From Sodiomyces alkalinus F11 (taxonomy: Eukaryota; Ascomycota; Sordariomycetes; Glomerellales; Plectosphaerellaceae), in NCBI RefSeq assembly GCF_003711515.1, contig NW_021167093.1, forward strand, positions 45,154 to 109,153: a DNA stretch of 64,000 nt, given 5' to 3'. The first letter of the stretch is position 1. Every line of letters starts with the position of its first letter. Position numbers and translations under genes: made by a program. The notes under the pieces were generated by a model. It worked only from the letters and a program-made list of their open reading frames with translations, was not told the DNA's origin and ran no database searches. This document shows positions 23,501 through 36,200 of this stretch, piece after piece.

Positions 23501-24416
23501 GATTAGCCCTAATCCTTATAGCCCTCGCCTTTCTCTTAACGATACCTTTAATCTGTTCTATAACGCGATTTTAATTCTATAAGTATAGTGCTAACGGCTA
23601 ACCTTTTACCCTCTTAGCAGCGAGGAAAGCAACGACTTCTAAGTGCTAAAATATCTCGGAATCAGCCCGTAGAACGCGTAGCCTAATATCGAATTAAGTC
23701 TTAAGGAGGGTAAAAACATCCTTTAACGCGTATAGGATAGAGCCTTAGTCTCTTTTCTATAGGTAGTAATTCTATATATAGCCTATATACACATTTATAA
23801 CGAATATAATAGACTTATATAGGCCGCGTAGCGATTCCGACTCTTTTAGATTATAAGAATTAATAGCTAGGGCCTCTCCGGGCTTTAACGGGTAAAAGGA
23901 TAGTATCCGCCGGATCTATATAGGTATTTACGATTACCTATACGCGTTATAGTCCGTTATACGTGGTCTCTTTATCTTTACCCCCTAAGTGGCATTAACG
24001 ATCTTTATAAGAGTATCGGTGCCGTAGTAGCTAAGGCGTTCGTGCTACTATTATACCGTAGTCTTCTACGGTTACCGCGGTTATCGTGATCTTCTATACT
24101 AGTTATCGCGCGGGTGCCTTACTAAGACCGCGAATACGATAGCGGCCGTAGCTTCCGCGCGCTCGATTATATACTAGCCGTGGATATCTAGTAGCTTATA
24201 GATAGGCCGGTTATTAGCGGACCTAATAATAGTATTATTTACGGTATCCTAGTAGTAACATTATAGGCGTAGCTAGTATTCTAAGACGATATTAGTAACG
24301 AATTCCTTATAGTATATAATATTACGGAGGCGTAGTAGCCTTTTTATACCTAATAGGGATTATACACGTAGCTTAACGTCTCCGTATCCGAGGATAGAAG
24401 CCTTATAAGTACCTAC
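20504..24416 (-). pseudogene. Copia-1 pol remnant (integrase, RT, RNase H)
   Basis: RIP has turned Gln and Trp codons into stops throughout. The clearest open piece, minus strand 21672-21857, reads LFFYVDDIGLIYY and RSYRLLGGEE, the Ty1/copia RT active site (YVDD) and following block. Reading left, the RNase H region (about 20,650-21,300) ends near the LTR. The start of this half reads GYGDVKLRV then LLGIKRLLRLRN, the copia protease end and pre-integrase domain. The frame continues across the gypsy insertion into the bases at 38,720-38,800. Confidence 0.82.
22760..23000 (-). repeat. Tandem low-complexity repeat in copia-1 pol linker
   Basis: Imperfect copies of GTAATAATAGCGGTAGC-like units, several a multiple of three long, repeat between integrase and RT. 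They create the spurious plus-strand frame 22810-23094 (VIIAVA repeats). On the coding strand they read as Thr/Ala/Ile/Gly-rich repeats. Confidence 0.7.
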
Positions 24417-24777
24417 TATAACCGCGTAGATACGGCTTTAGTATAGTATTAGTAGCCGGTTATATAACCCCCTTTTTCGAGGCTGCTGGATCTATATCCT
24501 CTATATATATTAAAGGACACACGCAGGATATCCTTATCGGGGGGACGATTATTTAATTATTATCCTCTTATATAATTACTTATTCCACGTTTAAGGTATC
24601 TTTCTAGTTTAACTTACGTTACCCTAATCAGAATAGTGACTACTAATCTACTTCTTCGCTAAAGGTTATAGCGGTGTTAGTTATATTGTAGTTATATATT
24701 GTGGTTTTACTAGACTAACCTCTTTATCTAATCCTTATCTTAACGATCTAATACCACTACGTCTTTATCCAGTTATA
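24417..24777 (+). repeat. 5' LTR of giant gypsy copy 2
   Basis: It starts TATAACCGCG and ends GTTATA (from GTTACA). The candidate primer-binding site follows after a few bases. Confidence 0.88.
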
Positions 24778-25387
24778 ATATAGTACTCGGAGGCGGATTT
24801 ATTCGGTATCCCTAAAGTGTTCTAACCCTAATTAGAGTAATAGAGGCGCTTAAGGGAGGTTCCGGCCCTTCTAAACAGACTATTAGTTAATAATCCCTAA
24901 AGGATATAGAGATAACGACCGAGGAAGGATTTAACGCTTTAAGACTAAGGGGAGATTTACCCTAATGGATTTAGAAAAAGAAACGACTATATAGGTACGA
25001 TAGGAAGCACCTTTAGTATTTTTAATTATAAGACCCGCCGCCACGGAGGTAATAACTATAGGAACGGAAGAAACGGATTAGATCGCGATAAAGTTAGATT
25101 CCGGATATAGAATAGACTTAATAGGGGGCTTATAACCCCTACTACTAATTAAGATAAACTCTTATATAATAGCGAAGAAAAGATAAGACCGCTAAGAGTA
25201 GTTTACCCGGATTAGGATAACTAACCCTTAGTAAACCTAATAAAAAGCTAATACCGAGCGCGGGAGCGAAATAACGATACCTTATATAAGGACCCGATAA
25301 TCTAGTAGAAACCTTTATAGACCCCGTAAGTAAGTTATAATACTTCTTCGTAAGACTTAGCACGTAATATTACTAGTAATAATATCT
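24778..25387 (+). other. Leader of giant gypsy copy 2, with candidate primer site
   Basis: Just inside the LTR is ATAGTACTCGGAGGCGG (ancestral TGGTACTCGGAGGCG), a plausible site for the 3' end of a tRNA. The same block recurs inside the LTR at 63,316. The rest is untranslated leader; the minus-strand frame 25145-25363 in it is not recognisable. Confidence 0.55.
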
Positions 25388-27300
25388 ATGAGTATAACCC
25401 CTTTACTAATAGGTAATCTCCTAATTATAGGGGGCCTCTTCCTTTAAGGTGAGTTAGAAAAGCTAGACCCCGAAGATAAATATCACGGAGCGAAATCTAG
25501 GACCTCTATTACCCTCTCGTTAAAGACTTTATTACTCTTATTAAGATAAGATAATATATATACTAACCTAGCTAGTATTTAGAATACTTATAGGGTTTTC
25601 TTACTAGACTATTAGTTTAAAGAACCTTTCCCTAAACGCCCTAACCCTATTATTATTATTCGCCTACCCCCTTATACTTATACTTAAAATACTATAGATA
25701 CTTAGACTTAGTATCGCGAGCCTACCCCTATTATCGTTATTAGCGACTCCGATATTAAGGCTCCCTCGCCGGCTATTCCCCTTATTCTTACGCCCGCTAT
25801 TTCTAGTACCCCTAATTAAGGGAACTACGATATTAGGGCTATAGCCTTACCTCCGCCCGCTCCTAGGCCGACTACTATATCTACTACGGCTCTAATAGCT
25901 ATTTCGATAACTACCCCGAATACTACCCCTACCTAACCTATCTTTACTGCCTAGCCTGCCCCTAAACGTTAGTAGCCCCTTACTACCGCTAAAGACTTAA
26001 TTAAGCTACTTTAAGCCCTAATAAGCTATAACCGAGAAACCACTATTACTGAGGTTATTAAGGCCTTACCTCCTACCACTACTATATCGAGAGCACCCCT
26101 AAATCCTCTCGCTACTAGAGCCCCCCGCTTTAGTAGTAAGTCCCTCTTTATATTCCTTTAGTAGTACGATACCTATACTAAGCTTAACCGCCTTAGTAAA
26201 GCCGATAACATTACCTACGTTAACCTATACACGGACACGGCTATTCGTCCCGCTATTAAACGCCTAGTTAGAGAGGTTTAAGCCGTTAAAGGTAGTTAGT
26301 CTAATCTGGTCGAGAAGCTCGTTAAAGAGTACTCTTATCTAGATCCTAACTACTAATTTAACTTCTCTTATAAGGTTTATTAGCTTCGAGTAAAATATAA
26401 GACGTATAAGATTAATAGCGTTTATTAGGTTAGGGACTTATTATAATAAAGTACTATCTAAAAGGCTAAGGCAGAGCGGGTTTAAGGTACTTTTATTAAG
26501 GACTCTAAGCTCTACGGTATCGTCCTTATTATTCTATATAGGGATATCTATATATTTATCGCTAATAAACTTAAGATCCGAGGCACCGACTTAAGAAAAA
26601 TAGTTAAGAGTTATAGGCTATTTTCGGATCTACTACATATGTAGTCTACGGATATCTAGGAAGTAAAGGGTCAGCGTATAGATAGGGACACTATACTAGG
26701 TATAGCTAAGTCTAATTAGCCTAATAGTACCGCTTTTTAGCCTATAACTTTAAGGCGGCCTATTATAGTCTAGGAGTCTATAGCCTCTTAATCGGATATA
26801 GATAAGATTACCGATCTCCTCGAGAAGTATACTATTTCCCTTATCTATAATAAAGCTAAAGGCGTTAAGGGTATTACTGCCTAAGTGCTCGCCCTATCTA
26901 AGAGGATAGGCACGGAAAAGGTCTAAGCCCTCCTCGCTATAAAGTCTAATCTAAAGAACGCCTTTTATACCGTCCTTAAGCACGCCCCTTAGCCTACGAT
27001 AACTACTTTAATATACTTCGCTACCCCTAATTAGGCTAATGGTGCCGCTTACTAGCCACTAACGCTTAGTATACCGAGGAGATCTACTACGGAGGACCCC
27101 GCCCTAAATATAATAACCGACATAATAATAACCGCCCGACCTAATAACACGATAACCGCCTAGGATAGTAGAGAGGTGCCTAGAATAACGGCTAGCCCCT
27201 ACTAGCTCGCTACTACTACTACGGCTAAAAAAGGTATCGGAGAGATAACTACCCTATCCTAATCCACGATAACGCCTATAACCTAGTTAAGTAGTAATTT
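25388..27300 (+). pseudogene. gag remnant, giant gypsy copy 2
   Basis: The frame can be opened at ATG 25388 (MSITPLL) and followed, through RIP stops, over a Pro/Thr-rich region (25,640-26,080), a conserved helical part (26,150-27,000; LYTDTAIRPAIKRLVREV, ISLIYNKAKGVKGITA) and a zinc knuckle at 27211-27252. In the knuckle every CX2CX4HX4C ligand now reads Tyr. Gag forms the capsid and the knuckle binds RNA. The true start could be elsewhere. Confidence 0.7.
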
Positions 27301-30300
27301 CCCGAATATATAGTAATAGATTAGACCGGTACCTAGGTAGCCTACCTAAAGAGCGAGCTACGAGTTAACGAGTACTAGCTATACTAACGTCTTATACTAT
27401 ATTAGCTAGCCACTAAGCTCTATAGCCGATTTAAGGAGCTCGTAGACCTTTATATTAAGACCTTTTAGCCTATTACCCTCCCTATAAGACTAAAAAGACC
27501 AATAGGCTTATAATTAAGTATATAGTTAAGTAGGTACAGAAGTAGTAGGCCGGTTAGAGTGGTTAGACTAACTAAGCCACTTAAGCCTTAAGAGTCACTA
27601 AGGTCACGGGATCTATTAATTTTATTACTACTATAGTATATACTACGTTTATATCGTAATATACTTTAACTAACCCCTAAGATCCTCTTTATACTACTAG
27701 AAGCGGGAGAATTAGTAAACCCACGCTAAAAGTAGATAGTTCCGTAATTAGGCTATTTAATAAACCCTATTAACTCCAGAAAGTTCCTAATAGGTTATAG
27801 AAATAGTTAACGACGCCGATATAGAAGATAGACTAGCCCCTCATTCGACAGCCCCTATATCTAGACCCGCTATTACCACGACTATTACCCGGCCTACCTC
27901 GCGGCCCTTAGCTTAGAAAGATACCTTTAATTTATTTAACTAGGAGGCTGTTATATAGAAGGTCCGCGAGAAAAGCCTAAAGCACCTTTTAGAGATAGAG
28001 GTTAAGATTCCTATAGTTTACCTCCTCTTTACTAATAAAGCTATCCTCGCGGACTATACGGAGATACTACGGTTAATCGGTAGCTAAGTAAAGCCTTATA
28101 ATGTTATCCACTTAACCCCTAAAAAGGCCTTTTTTATAGACTCCTTACCCTTTAGACCCGAACGCCCTATATAGTTTACGAATACCACGACTATAGCCCC
28201 TACGCCTAATAGTGCCTTATCTATTATGCCCGCCCCGATAATTAATGAACTAAAGCCTCCTACTATTTACGCTAAGTATATAATATTACGGGTTAGCCTA
28301 ACTAAACGAATAGCTAAAGCCTACCCTATAAAGGATTATTTCTACGTAGTTATCAATAGAGGAGCTATCTTTAATACTATCCGGCTAAACCTTATAGAGA
28401 AGCTAGGATTACGGGGCTATATAGGGAAAAGTAATATCGTGATTAAGGAAATTAATAACGTGGATAGGGTAAACCATATAGGCTATCTAGAAAAGCACCT
28501 TTAGGTCAGGGACTAGCACGGGAAGGTCTATTTTATAGTAATTAAGGGGATAGGACCCGGAATACTCCTTAGCCTACCATTTTTACTTAATAGTCACGCC
28601 TTTTTTACTTATAGGGATAGATAGATCGATATAGACTTTACTTATAGGGATACCCGTATTAGTATCCTTATTGCTAGTAGGGAATAGATCGATAACCGCC
28701 CTGATAGATAGAGTTAGCCTAAGTTTAAAGAGGAGGAAAAGCGCCAAGAGGAGGAGGATTTAATCGATTAGAGTATCGGATAGTAGGGGGAGGATAGCGT
28801 CCCTTATAGTTAGTCCGGGGCCGTTACCTTAATATCGAGTAATGATAGGATTAGTAGCTTACCCGATTAGGGGGCGAAAAAGGAGGAGGAGATAAAGAAG
28901 GAGAAGGAGAAGGGCGATAGTAATATTTTCTTTTATTTAGATAATAAGGATACTACTACTTTAGTCGCTTTTCTATTTACGGAGGAGGTAAAGCCCTTAA
29001 CATAGAGAATTTATATAACCTTAAGGGCGATACCACAAAATTAGAGCTAAGGATATAAGAGGTGTATCGCGGAGGCTCCCTATATAGTAACTACGATTAT
29101 ATAATAATAACTAATTTATACTAACCACTTATCTTTTTCGACTTTTCTATACCACTATTAGCCTAATCACCCTAATAGCCTCTTAGTCTTATATTTTCGG
29201 AAGAACCGGATAACGTGGGATAATTCCTAGATAAGAGCGCTCGAGGCTTTAAAGAAAGAGAAGGATAGTATTACTAGTATAGCCGTGGTTACGATAAAAA
29301 GCCTATAGCAGCTAAAGAGGAGGAAATCCTAGGATCTTATTAAAGAAGTATACTATCCCCTTAATCCTAGAGGCGTCTTTACTATATAAAAGCCTAAGGC
29401 TTTTAAGGTTTACCCTCTTAACGATATTCCGTCTAATAGAAGTATTCCTAATAAAGACCACTATTAGAAGAAGAATATCCTCGTAGAAATTAAAGAGGAA
29501 GACTAGGAGTTAGAAGACGAGCGGTTTATTAGCCTAATTATACTAAAGTTTTTTAAAATTATACCTTATTCGCGCCTTATACCCGAAAGACTCGACGCTA
29601 TCCTAAAGACCGTTAACTATTTAACCCCTAAGGAATAGAAGCTCCTAATAAAGGTCCTCCTAAACCGTGAGGCAGCTATTACGTGGGATTAGACTAAGTG
29701 CGGCCGCCTTAACGAACGGGTAGCCCTTTTATAGAAGATTCGGGCGGTTCCTTATAAGGTGTGGTAGGCGAACGAGATCCTTATCTCTAAGGCTCTAGAG
29801 GCTATAATTATAGAACTAATAAAGGACCGCCTTAAGAAAGGTATAATCGAGGAGAGCTATATAGCCTATTATAACCCCTGGTTTCTAGTTAAGAAGAAGG
29901 ACGGTAATATACGGCTTATTAACTCGGCTACTAAGATTAATGTAATAACCCTTTAAGATACCTTTATACCGCCTAGGGCTAACGAGCTCTCCGAGGATTT
30001 TACTATATATAAGCTTATATCCCTCTTAGATCTTTTCTCCGGCTACGATTAGGTTACCCTTAATAAAGAATCTTAAGATCTAACTACCTTTACGATTATT
30101 ATTAGACTCTTTAGGATATATACCCTTCTTTAGGGGGCCACTAATTTAGTGGCTTAGTTTATACGTATTATAACCCGTATCCTTTACGACATTATTCCTT
30201 AGTGATATAGACCCTTTATTAATAATATCATAGTGAAAGGACCGATAACTACCTATAAGAATACCCTAATCAGGCCTGGAATTCGCCGTTTTATAGCCGA

Positions 30301-33230
30301 GTATATCGCTAATATCGATAAAGTGCGTCTTAACGTAAAGCTAGCTAGAGGTATTATCGTAGGTATTAAAAGCTAGTAGTATTAGAAAGTAGCCACTATT
30401 ATAGGCTACGTCTACGGTACTAATAGTTATTCCCCTAAGTAGGCGAAGATCGTGAAGGTCCAAGAGTAGGAAAGATATAGTATAGTCTCTAATATCCGTT
30501 TATTCCTCGGGCTTACTACCTTTTACCGAGTCTAGATTTATAAGTTCGCTATTATCGCTAGACCCCTAAACCTGCTACGAAAGAATACTGCCTTTAAGTA
30601 GGAGGAGCCTTCATAACACGTTATAGACGCCCTAAAGAAGGCCTTTACTATTACCTCTATCCTAATTACTATTTAGTAGGGCGAAGGCGTAGGAGTTATC
30701 TATATTATCGCCGACGCTAGTATAAAGGGATAGGGTAGAATCCTCGGTTAGTATATTAAGGATCAAAGAGCTATAGCACGGTATAAAAGCGGTCGTTAGT
30801 CCCCTACGGAAAGAGTCTATAATACTAGTAAGCTAGAGCTAGGGGGAGTCCTAAAAACCCTTTAGCGCCTATGTAACTACCTCTATAGGGTTTACTTTAT
30901 CCTCGAGACTAATATCTAAGCCCTCTTATCCTGGTTAAAAGGATCTACTACTAACCTCCTTAGTACTCTAATTATCTGATAGCTTACGTGGATCCGGCTC
31001 TTCGACTTCGACGTTAAGTATATTAAAGGATCTAAGAATACTATAGCCGATAGACTCTCCCGGATACCCGGAATACCCTTTAATTAGACTAATAATGATA
31101 CCGAGGGAGACCTAGATAACTTTATAGATAATAGAATCTTCCTCACGGAAGCTAAGAAGTAGTTCGACGACCCTGCCCTAGCTAACGATATCCTTAATAA
31201 GGACCCTACCTAGAGTTAGTTTTCCCGATAAATAGCTATCTTTTTAATAACCTTTCGTGTGCTTAGAGAAATAGATCCTAAAGAAGCCTATAGAGTTAAA
31301 GATAAGGCTACCCGTGTATTCCTTAAGGATAGACTACTATAGACCCGAGTGATTAAGGCTGATTTAACTCCTAAACGCTAGATAGACGATAAGGATACCT
31401 AGGTTAACCTACTTAGGAGAGCCCACGATACATCCGGACACCGAGGAAGGTAAAGGACTTACTATCGCCTCGCCGCTAACTACTTCTAGGATAGTATCTA
31501 TAAGAGCGTCTAGAGGTTTATCGAGTCCTGTTCTGAATACTAGGCCCGCCGTAACCGTTCCTAGGAGGATCCCCTAATCTTAATAACCCTGCCCGAAACC
31601 GCCCTCCCTTTTACCTAGGTTAGCCTAAACGTTTAATATCTCTAAGGATAGTATCTTAGAAAGGCCCACTATATATTTATAGGTTAGGTTAAGGCTTAAC
31701 TACTAAAGAAGAATACGTCTAAGGCTATTATCTTATTTTTATAGGAAGATATAATCTATAGGTATACGCTTTATATAATCCTCCTTATAGATACAGGTCC
31801 TAAGAATAATGGTTATATAATCGAGCTAAACCCTCGCTATAGGATTACTTAAAAGCTCGCCTTAGCCTATTACCCCTGCGCTAATAGCCTTAATAAGGTC
31901 GGGTATAAGGCTATTACCTACGCTCTATCGATCTAGTCGAAGCTTTACCCTAGAACCCTTTACGAGATCCTCCTAATAGTCCTTTTCGCTAACCGTATAA
32001 CGGTAAGAGCTTCTACTAGCCGTACTCTTTTTTTCTTTCTGCACGGCTATAAGGCTATTACCCTAATTAAGACGACTTACCTAACCTAGAGAGTATTAGA
32101 TTAGGGCCGCGTTAAAACCCCTAAGGATAAGATAATACTTCAGTTAAGGGCTTTTACCTAGCTTAATACCGACTAATATACTACTAATACTATAATCACT
32201 CAATCATAAGGGCGACGGATAGCCTATATTAACGCTAGCCGTGTCTAAGTACTCCGTAAGTTCAGGCTATAAGTTAAGGATCTTATACTAGTTTATAATA
32301 CTAAGAAATCTATCGATATAAGCCGTAAGGCTAAGCTTAACTACCGATAGAATAGCCTATATCGTATCCGGAAGGCTAATCACGATAATAAGTCCTTTAT
32401 CCTTAAGACTCTTACTAGGGAAGAACTAAAAGGGATTACTTTTACCGCTAACCGCTTATAGAAGTTTATCTAAAACGACGATAGGCATTAGGAGCCTAAG
32501 GACTAGACTATACTTAAATAAGACTATAGCGAAAAGCTTAGAATTATATACCCTGCTTAAGGAGCGCCTATTACCGAAGAAGTCACCGAAATACCCCTTT
32601 TACCTAGCGAGGACCCTAAGGAAGATACTAGGGCCGAGAATAATAATTCCCCTAATGATACTATTAATAATCTTTTACGCCGCTCCGAGAGACTAAGAGA
32701 GTTATTAGGGGAGTATTATAAGAAGCTAGAGGAAGAGTTAAAAAAGGTAAAGGAGGCTAGTACCGTCGAGGTATAGATTCTATAGCGCCTAGACTTTAAC
32801 CCGAGTAAGTATAAGGATTATACTAGTGAGCTATATTTTATTCCATATTATTATCCTCCCGAATTTCCTTCCTTTTTAAAGCCTATACTCGCTAGGAGGC
32901 TAGCGTATAGTCTTAGGGCTAAGGGTAAATAAAGCTAAGTCTTTTATCCACCCAGAGTCGTAATATACGCTAGTATAAGGGGCGTAAAGCTATAAATGAT
33001 CTTCCTAACCACCACCCTAATCCATTTCCTTTTTAAACTTTTACCTTTATTACCCTGATTAGAAGCACTATAAACCTATCTAGACTTATTTCCCCGACTA
33101 GAAGACTTTTCCCTATATTTATTATTTATTATATTTATAAGTAAACCTAACTATATAGACGTTATAAAGATATACCACTATATACACTCTTTTCTGTAAT
33201 AAGTATAGGTTTCTTTTATTATAATTTCGA
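27300..33230 (+). pseudogene. pol remnant (protease, RT, RNase H, integrase), giant gypsy copy 2
   Basis: The protease region is partly open at 28226-28504 (VVINRGAIFNTI, where the catalytic D-x-G now reads N-R-G). RT has NPWFLVKKKDG near 29,875 and FINNIIVKG (from FLDDIGVKG) near 30,220. RNase H DASIKGWG has Trp replaced by TAG at 30731-30733. The integrase core has Asp at 31790-31792 followed by GPKNNGYIIEL. A charged tail (RLRELLGEYYKKLEEEL) lies near 32,690-32,750. This block closely matches copy 1, and the RIP stops in both fall mostly at Gln/Trp positions. Confidence 0.87.
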
Positions 33231-34230
33231 ATTCTTTACTTCTATTCCCCTAAGCACCGTATAATGTATCGGACCTAAGCTAAATTATACCTAGTTTAAT
33301 ATAAGCTGCTTATTCTACGGAAAGGAGTTATAATGGGGAATAACTAGTATAGGGACGGTTACTAAGGGTATAATATAATTAAGAGAAATACTATTAAAGG
33401 CTAAAAGCCGTAAACCGTAAATCCCTCCTTTACTAACCCTAGTACTAGTAACTTATTAAGTTATTGCGTTAATCTGAATAGCCTGATTTTAAAAGTATAA
33501 AGGCCCTCTCCTTTCCACTACTTAAAGCCCCCTTTTCCTAATCTCTATTACTAATCGCTCTCCCTATTACTAATATTATACCCTTATTCCCCTAACCACG
33601 CCTATATATATATTACCCTTTAATCTACTATACGTAAGTTCCTTATCCGGAAAGAAAAGACTAATACTATACCTATTACTAGAAGAGTAAGTTTAAGACA
33701 CTAAGTTAACGGCGTTAAGAGCCCCGCTAGAAAAACCCCTAAAAAAGAAAAACGTAATATCACGACGACGATAACGGCGACGATAATAATAAAACCCGGA
33801 AAATCCGGGGATTCCCTAGTTTTATTAGCCTAATTAAGCGACCACCGGCCGCTACCAATAAATCCTATTCTTCTTATAAGGGCTTTATTGGTAAATAGGC
33901 CCGTGGAGCCTACTCGTATACAGTAGAAAACGGATTATTATAAAGAAAAGGAAAAGAGAAGAAGATAAGCCACGAGAAGACCTCCTTCTATACCTATTTT
34001 CCTTAATCTTACTACCCTACCCTACTTTCCTATATAGCGGCTTTTTCTTACCCCTAACTACGCTAAAGACTTAGACTGGGAAGCTCACGTCGTTATAATT
34101 TACTACCTATTACCTAATCCCTTCCTATTTCTCGGCCTTAGCTGCCCTATTTAACTATAACTATACTCCTATTCTCCTATTCACCGCGAAAAACACCTAT
34201 TTCCCCCCTTCTTTACTCCTAAACCGGTCC
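33230..34230. other. Spacer between pol and antisense ORF, copy 2
   Basis: This is equivalent to 6,640-7,610. The left part (33,230-33,980) still aligns well with copy 1; from about 33,980 the two copies diverge sharply. No frame is seen. Confidence 0.5.
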
Positions 34231-35400
34231 TTATTTATAATTCTTATACTCGGGGATATACACCTCGGTTTCCTTATACTAGATATAAGCACCCGCGGGA
34301 AAAAATATCCGATAATATTTAATAGTCTCCTCCTTTTAATACTAAGCGCCGTCCTTAACCCTCTAATAGTGGCTATCCAGTTTAGTCTAATACCGATATA
34401 TTAGAGCTAGAACTATAGCCGGAATACTATCTCGGGCCAGGAGATCTTAACCTCCCGAAGTATCGCGTTACTAATAAGCCACCTATTAATAAATAGCCTT
34501 TATATTAATAATATAAACGCTACGCCGAGGGGACTATAAAGGTCGGTAACTATCGTTATAAATCGATTAAGGTAGCACTATACTTTACTTAAGAAAAGTA
34601 TCGGGGTGGCTAATACCAGGATACTTATCGTCTAGCTAAAAGACCTCTTAATTACCCTATTAAAACTATCTTCGAAGGGTATCGTCACGATACGTATAGG
34701 CGAACTCGTGAAATTAGTAGTTAGTATAGTCCGGGAACTCCTTACTCCCCTGGATCGACACGTACTCGAAAAAAGAGTATAGAATCTTATTATTAACCCG
34801 ATTAGTTATAGCTATCTAATATTCCTTATAGCACTAATAAAGGACCTTATTCATAATACCGTACGCCTAGATTAAAAATGCCCTAGTAGTATAAGGCCTT
34901 AAGATAATCTTTATAAGATATTCCCTTTAAGGGCTAGCTATATCCTTCGCTATAAAAATTCGACGACGGAAGAGTGGGGAGCCGTTACTAGCCTTTATCT
35001 TTATAAATAGACTAACCTTAATATCCCTAAGGTTAAGAAGAGTATCCTAGACCTAGCTAACGACTACTGCCTTACTTTCTCCGGGGATTAGTGACTATAG
35101 GAAGTCTAGCTCGATATACGATAAGCTACCCTTACTGCCTACTTTATACTAGCTAAGATAAGAATTCACCTATAGGTTTATTAGTCTTTATATAGCCCAA
35201 TCAGGGTAACCTACGTATAGAATCGATAAAAACTTACTATTATATCCACTAGGGTTACTCCGAAGGAGTATTGCTTATAGGCCCTAAGCGGTAAATAAGC
35301 CGCGAGCTAGAACCACGGCGTTAGTTTAATAGACTATTAACGAGTAACGGCCTTCTTCCTTTCGTAAGACTCTATCTTATCAAGTATACTAATTAGCTCT
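34230..35400 (-). pseudogene. Antisense accessory ORF, giant gypsy copy 2
   Basis: The leftward frame reads ILYSFFEYVSIQGSKEFPDYTNYQFHEFAYTYRDD (here broken for display: ILYSFFEYVS, then FPDYTNYQFHEFAYTYRDD) and on to FFPAGAYIQ near 34,265. It matches the copy 1 frame in FPDYANY, YTFRD and KGAYIQ, but the rest has drifted. Conservation of a frame antisense to pol in two copies argues that it was once translated. The family is unknown. Confidence 0.55.
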
Positions 35401-36200
35401 TTAGTCGCTATTATTACTATTATTAGTTATTATAAGTATAAGTGGCGGTTATATTCGTATCTGCCTTAATATTATAGTGGGAAAAAGAAGAAGAAGAGGA
35501 GGGATACCGCTAGAACACTCGCCTTTTATACTCGAGTGATTAAGCGATTAAGGGAGGTTACGAGCCTTATTACTACTATAAATTATAAAGGCGGCTATTC
35601 AGTTAAAGCAGTTATAAAGGGGCCTTTGCCTGCTACGGTTTAAAGAAGGGGTAATTTATTATGTCTCCTTTTAGATCCCTTATTCCTAAGTCACGGCTAC
35701 GTCTATAACTAAATAACGCAGGAGCGATTTATCTAATCTTTCCGACTAATTAGAGCCCGGAGTTTAACGTCTTTTTCCTAATCAGGAACCTTCCCGCCGG
35801 GTTAAAAAAGTCACTATCGTAGTAACTAAGGCACGCCTCCTTTAACTAACCGAAAAGACTCCTTTATAGGTAGTAGCTAAGTAGTAATACCTGCTATAAA
35901 GGAACCCTTAAAGAGAAGACTATCACGGAAGCAGGCACTTTCGAGCGTAGTAGAGGAGGATAAATACCCCTTAATCTCGAACCCTAAGGATCTCTTTTCC
36001 TCTCTTCCACTCTATAAGTTTTCGGCTAGCCCTTCGCTCTCGGATATTACCCGCGACTATTAACCACTATTTTATAATAATAGCTTTTTCTATTTCTTTT
36101 TAACTATTTTTCGATATCTCTAGATCTAATCAGGGTAATTAGCCGTAGTTTACGCTCCTACCGCCTTTTATTCCTCTTTTTCCCCTTCCTCTCTCTCTCT
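35400..36200. other. Spacer between divergent accessory ORFs, copy 2
   Basis: No frame is supported. It contains a CT microsatellite (about 36,191-36,208) in a pyrimidine-rich stretch just upstream of the Ulp1-like frame, a possible promoter feature. Confidence 0.4.

Larger units (their letters stand above)
20224..24416 (-). mobile_element. Copia-1 LTR retrotransposon, 3' part (interrupted)
   Basis: This is the downstream half of a leftward-reading Ty1/copia element split by the 14.3-kb gypsy; its other half is 38,716-40,878. From right to left come the protease-end/pre-integrase block (GYGDVKLRV near 24,380), integrase, a repetitive linker (22,760-23,000), reverse transcriptase with FYVDDI at about 21,775-21,800, RNase H and the 3' LTR. 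It is heavily RIP-damaged. The uninterrupted element would have been about 6.4 kb. Confidence 0.88.
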
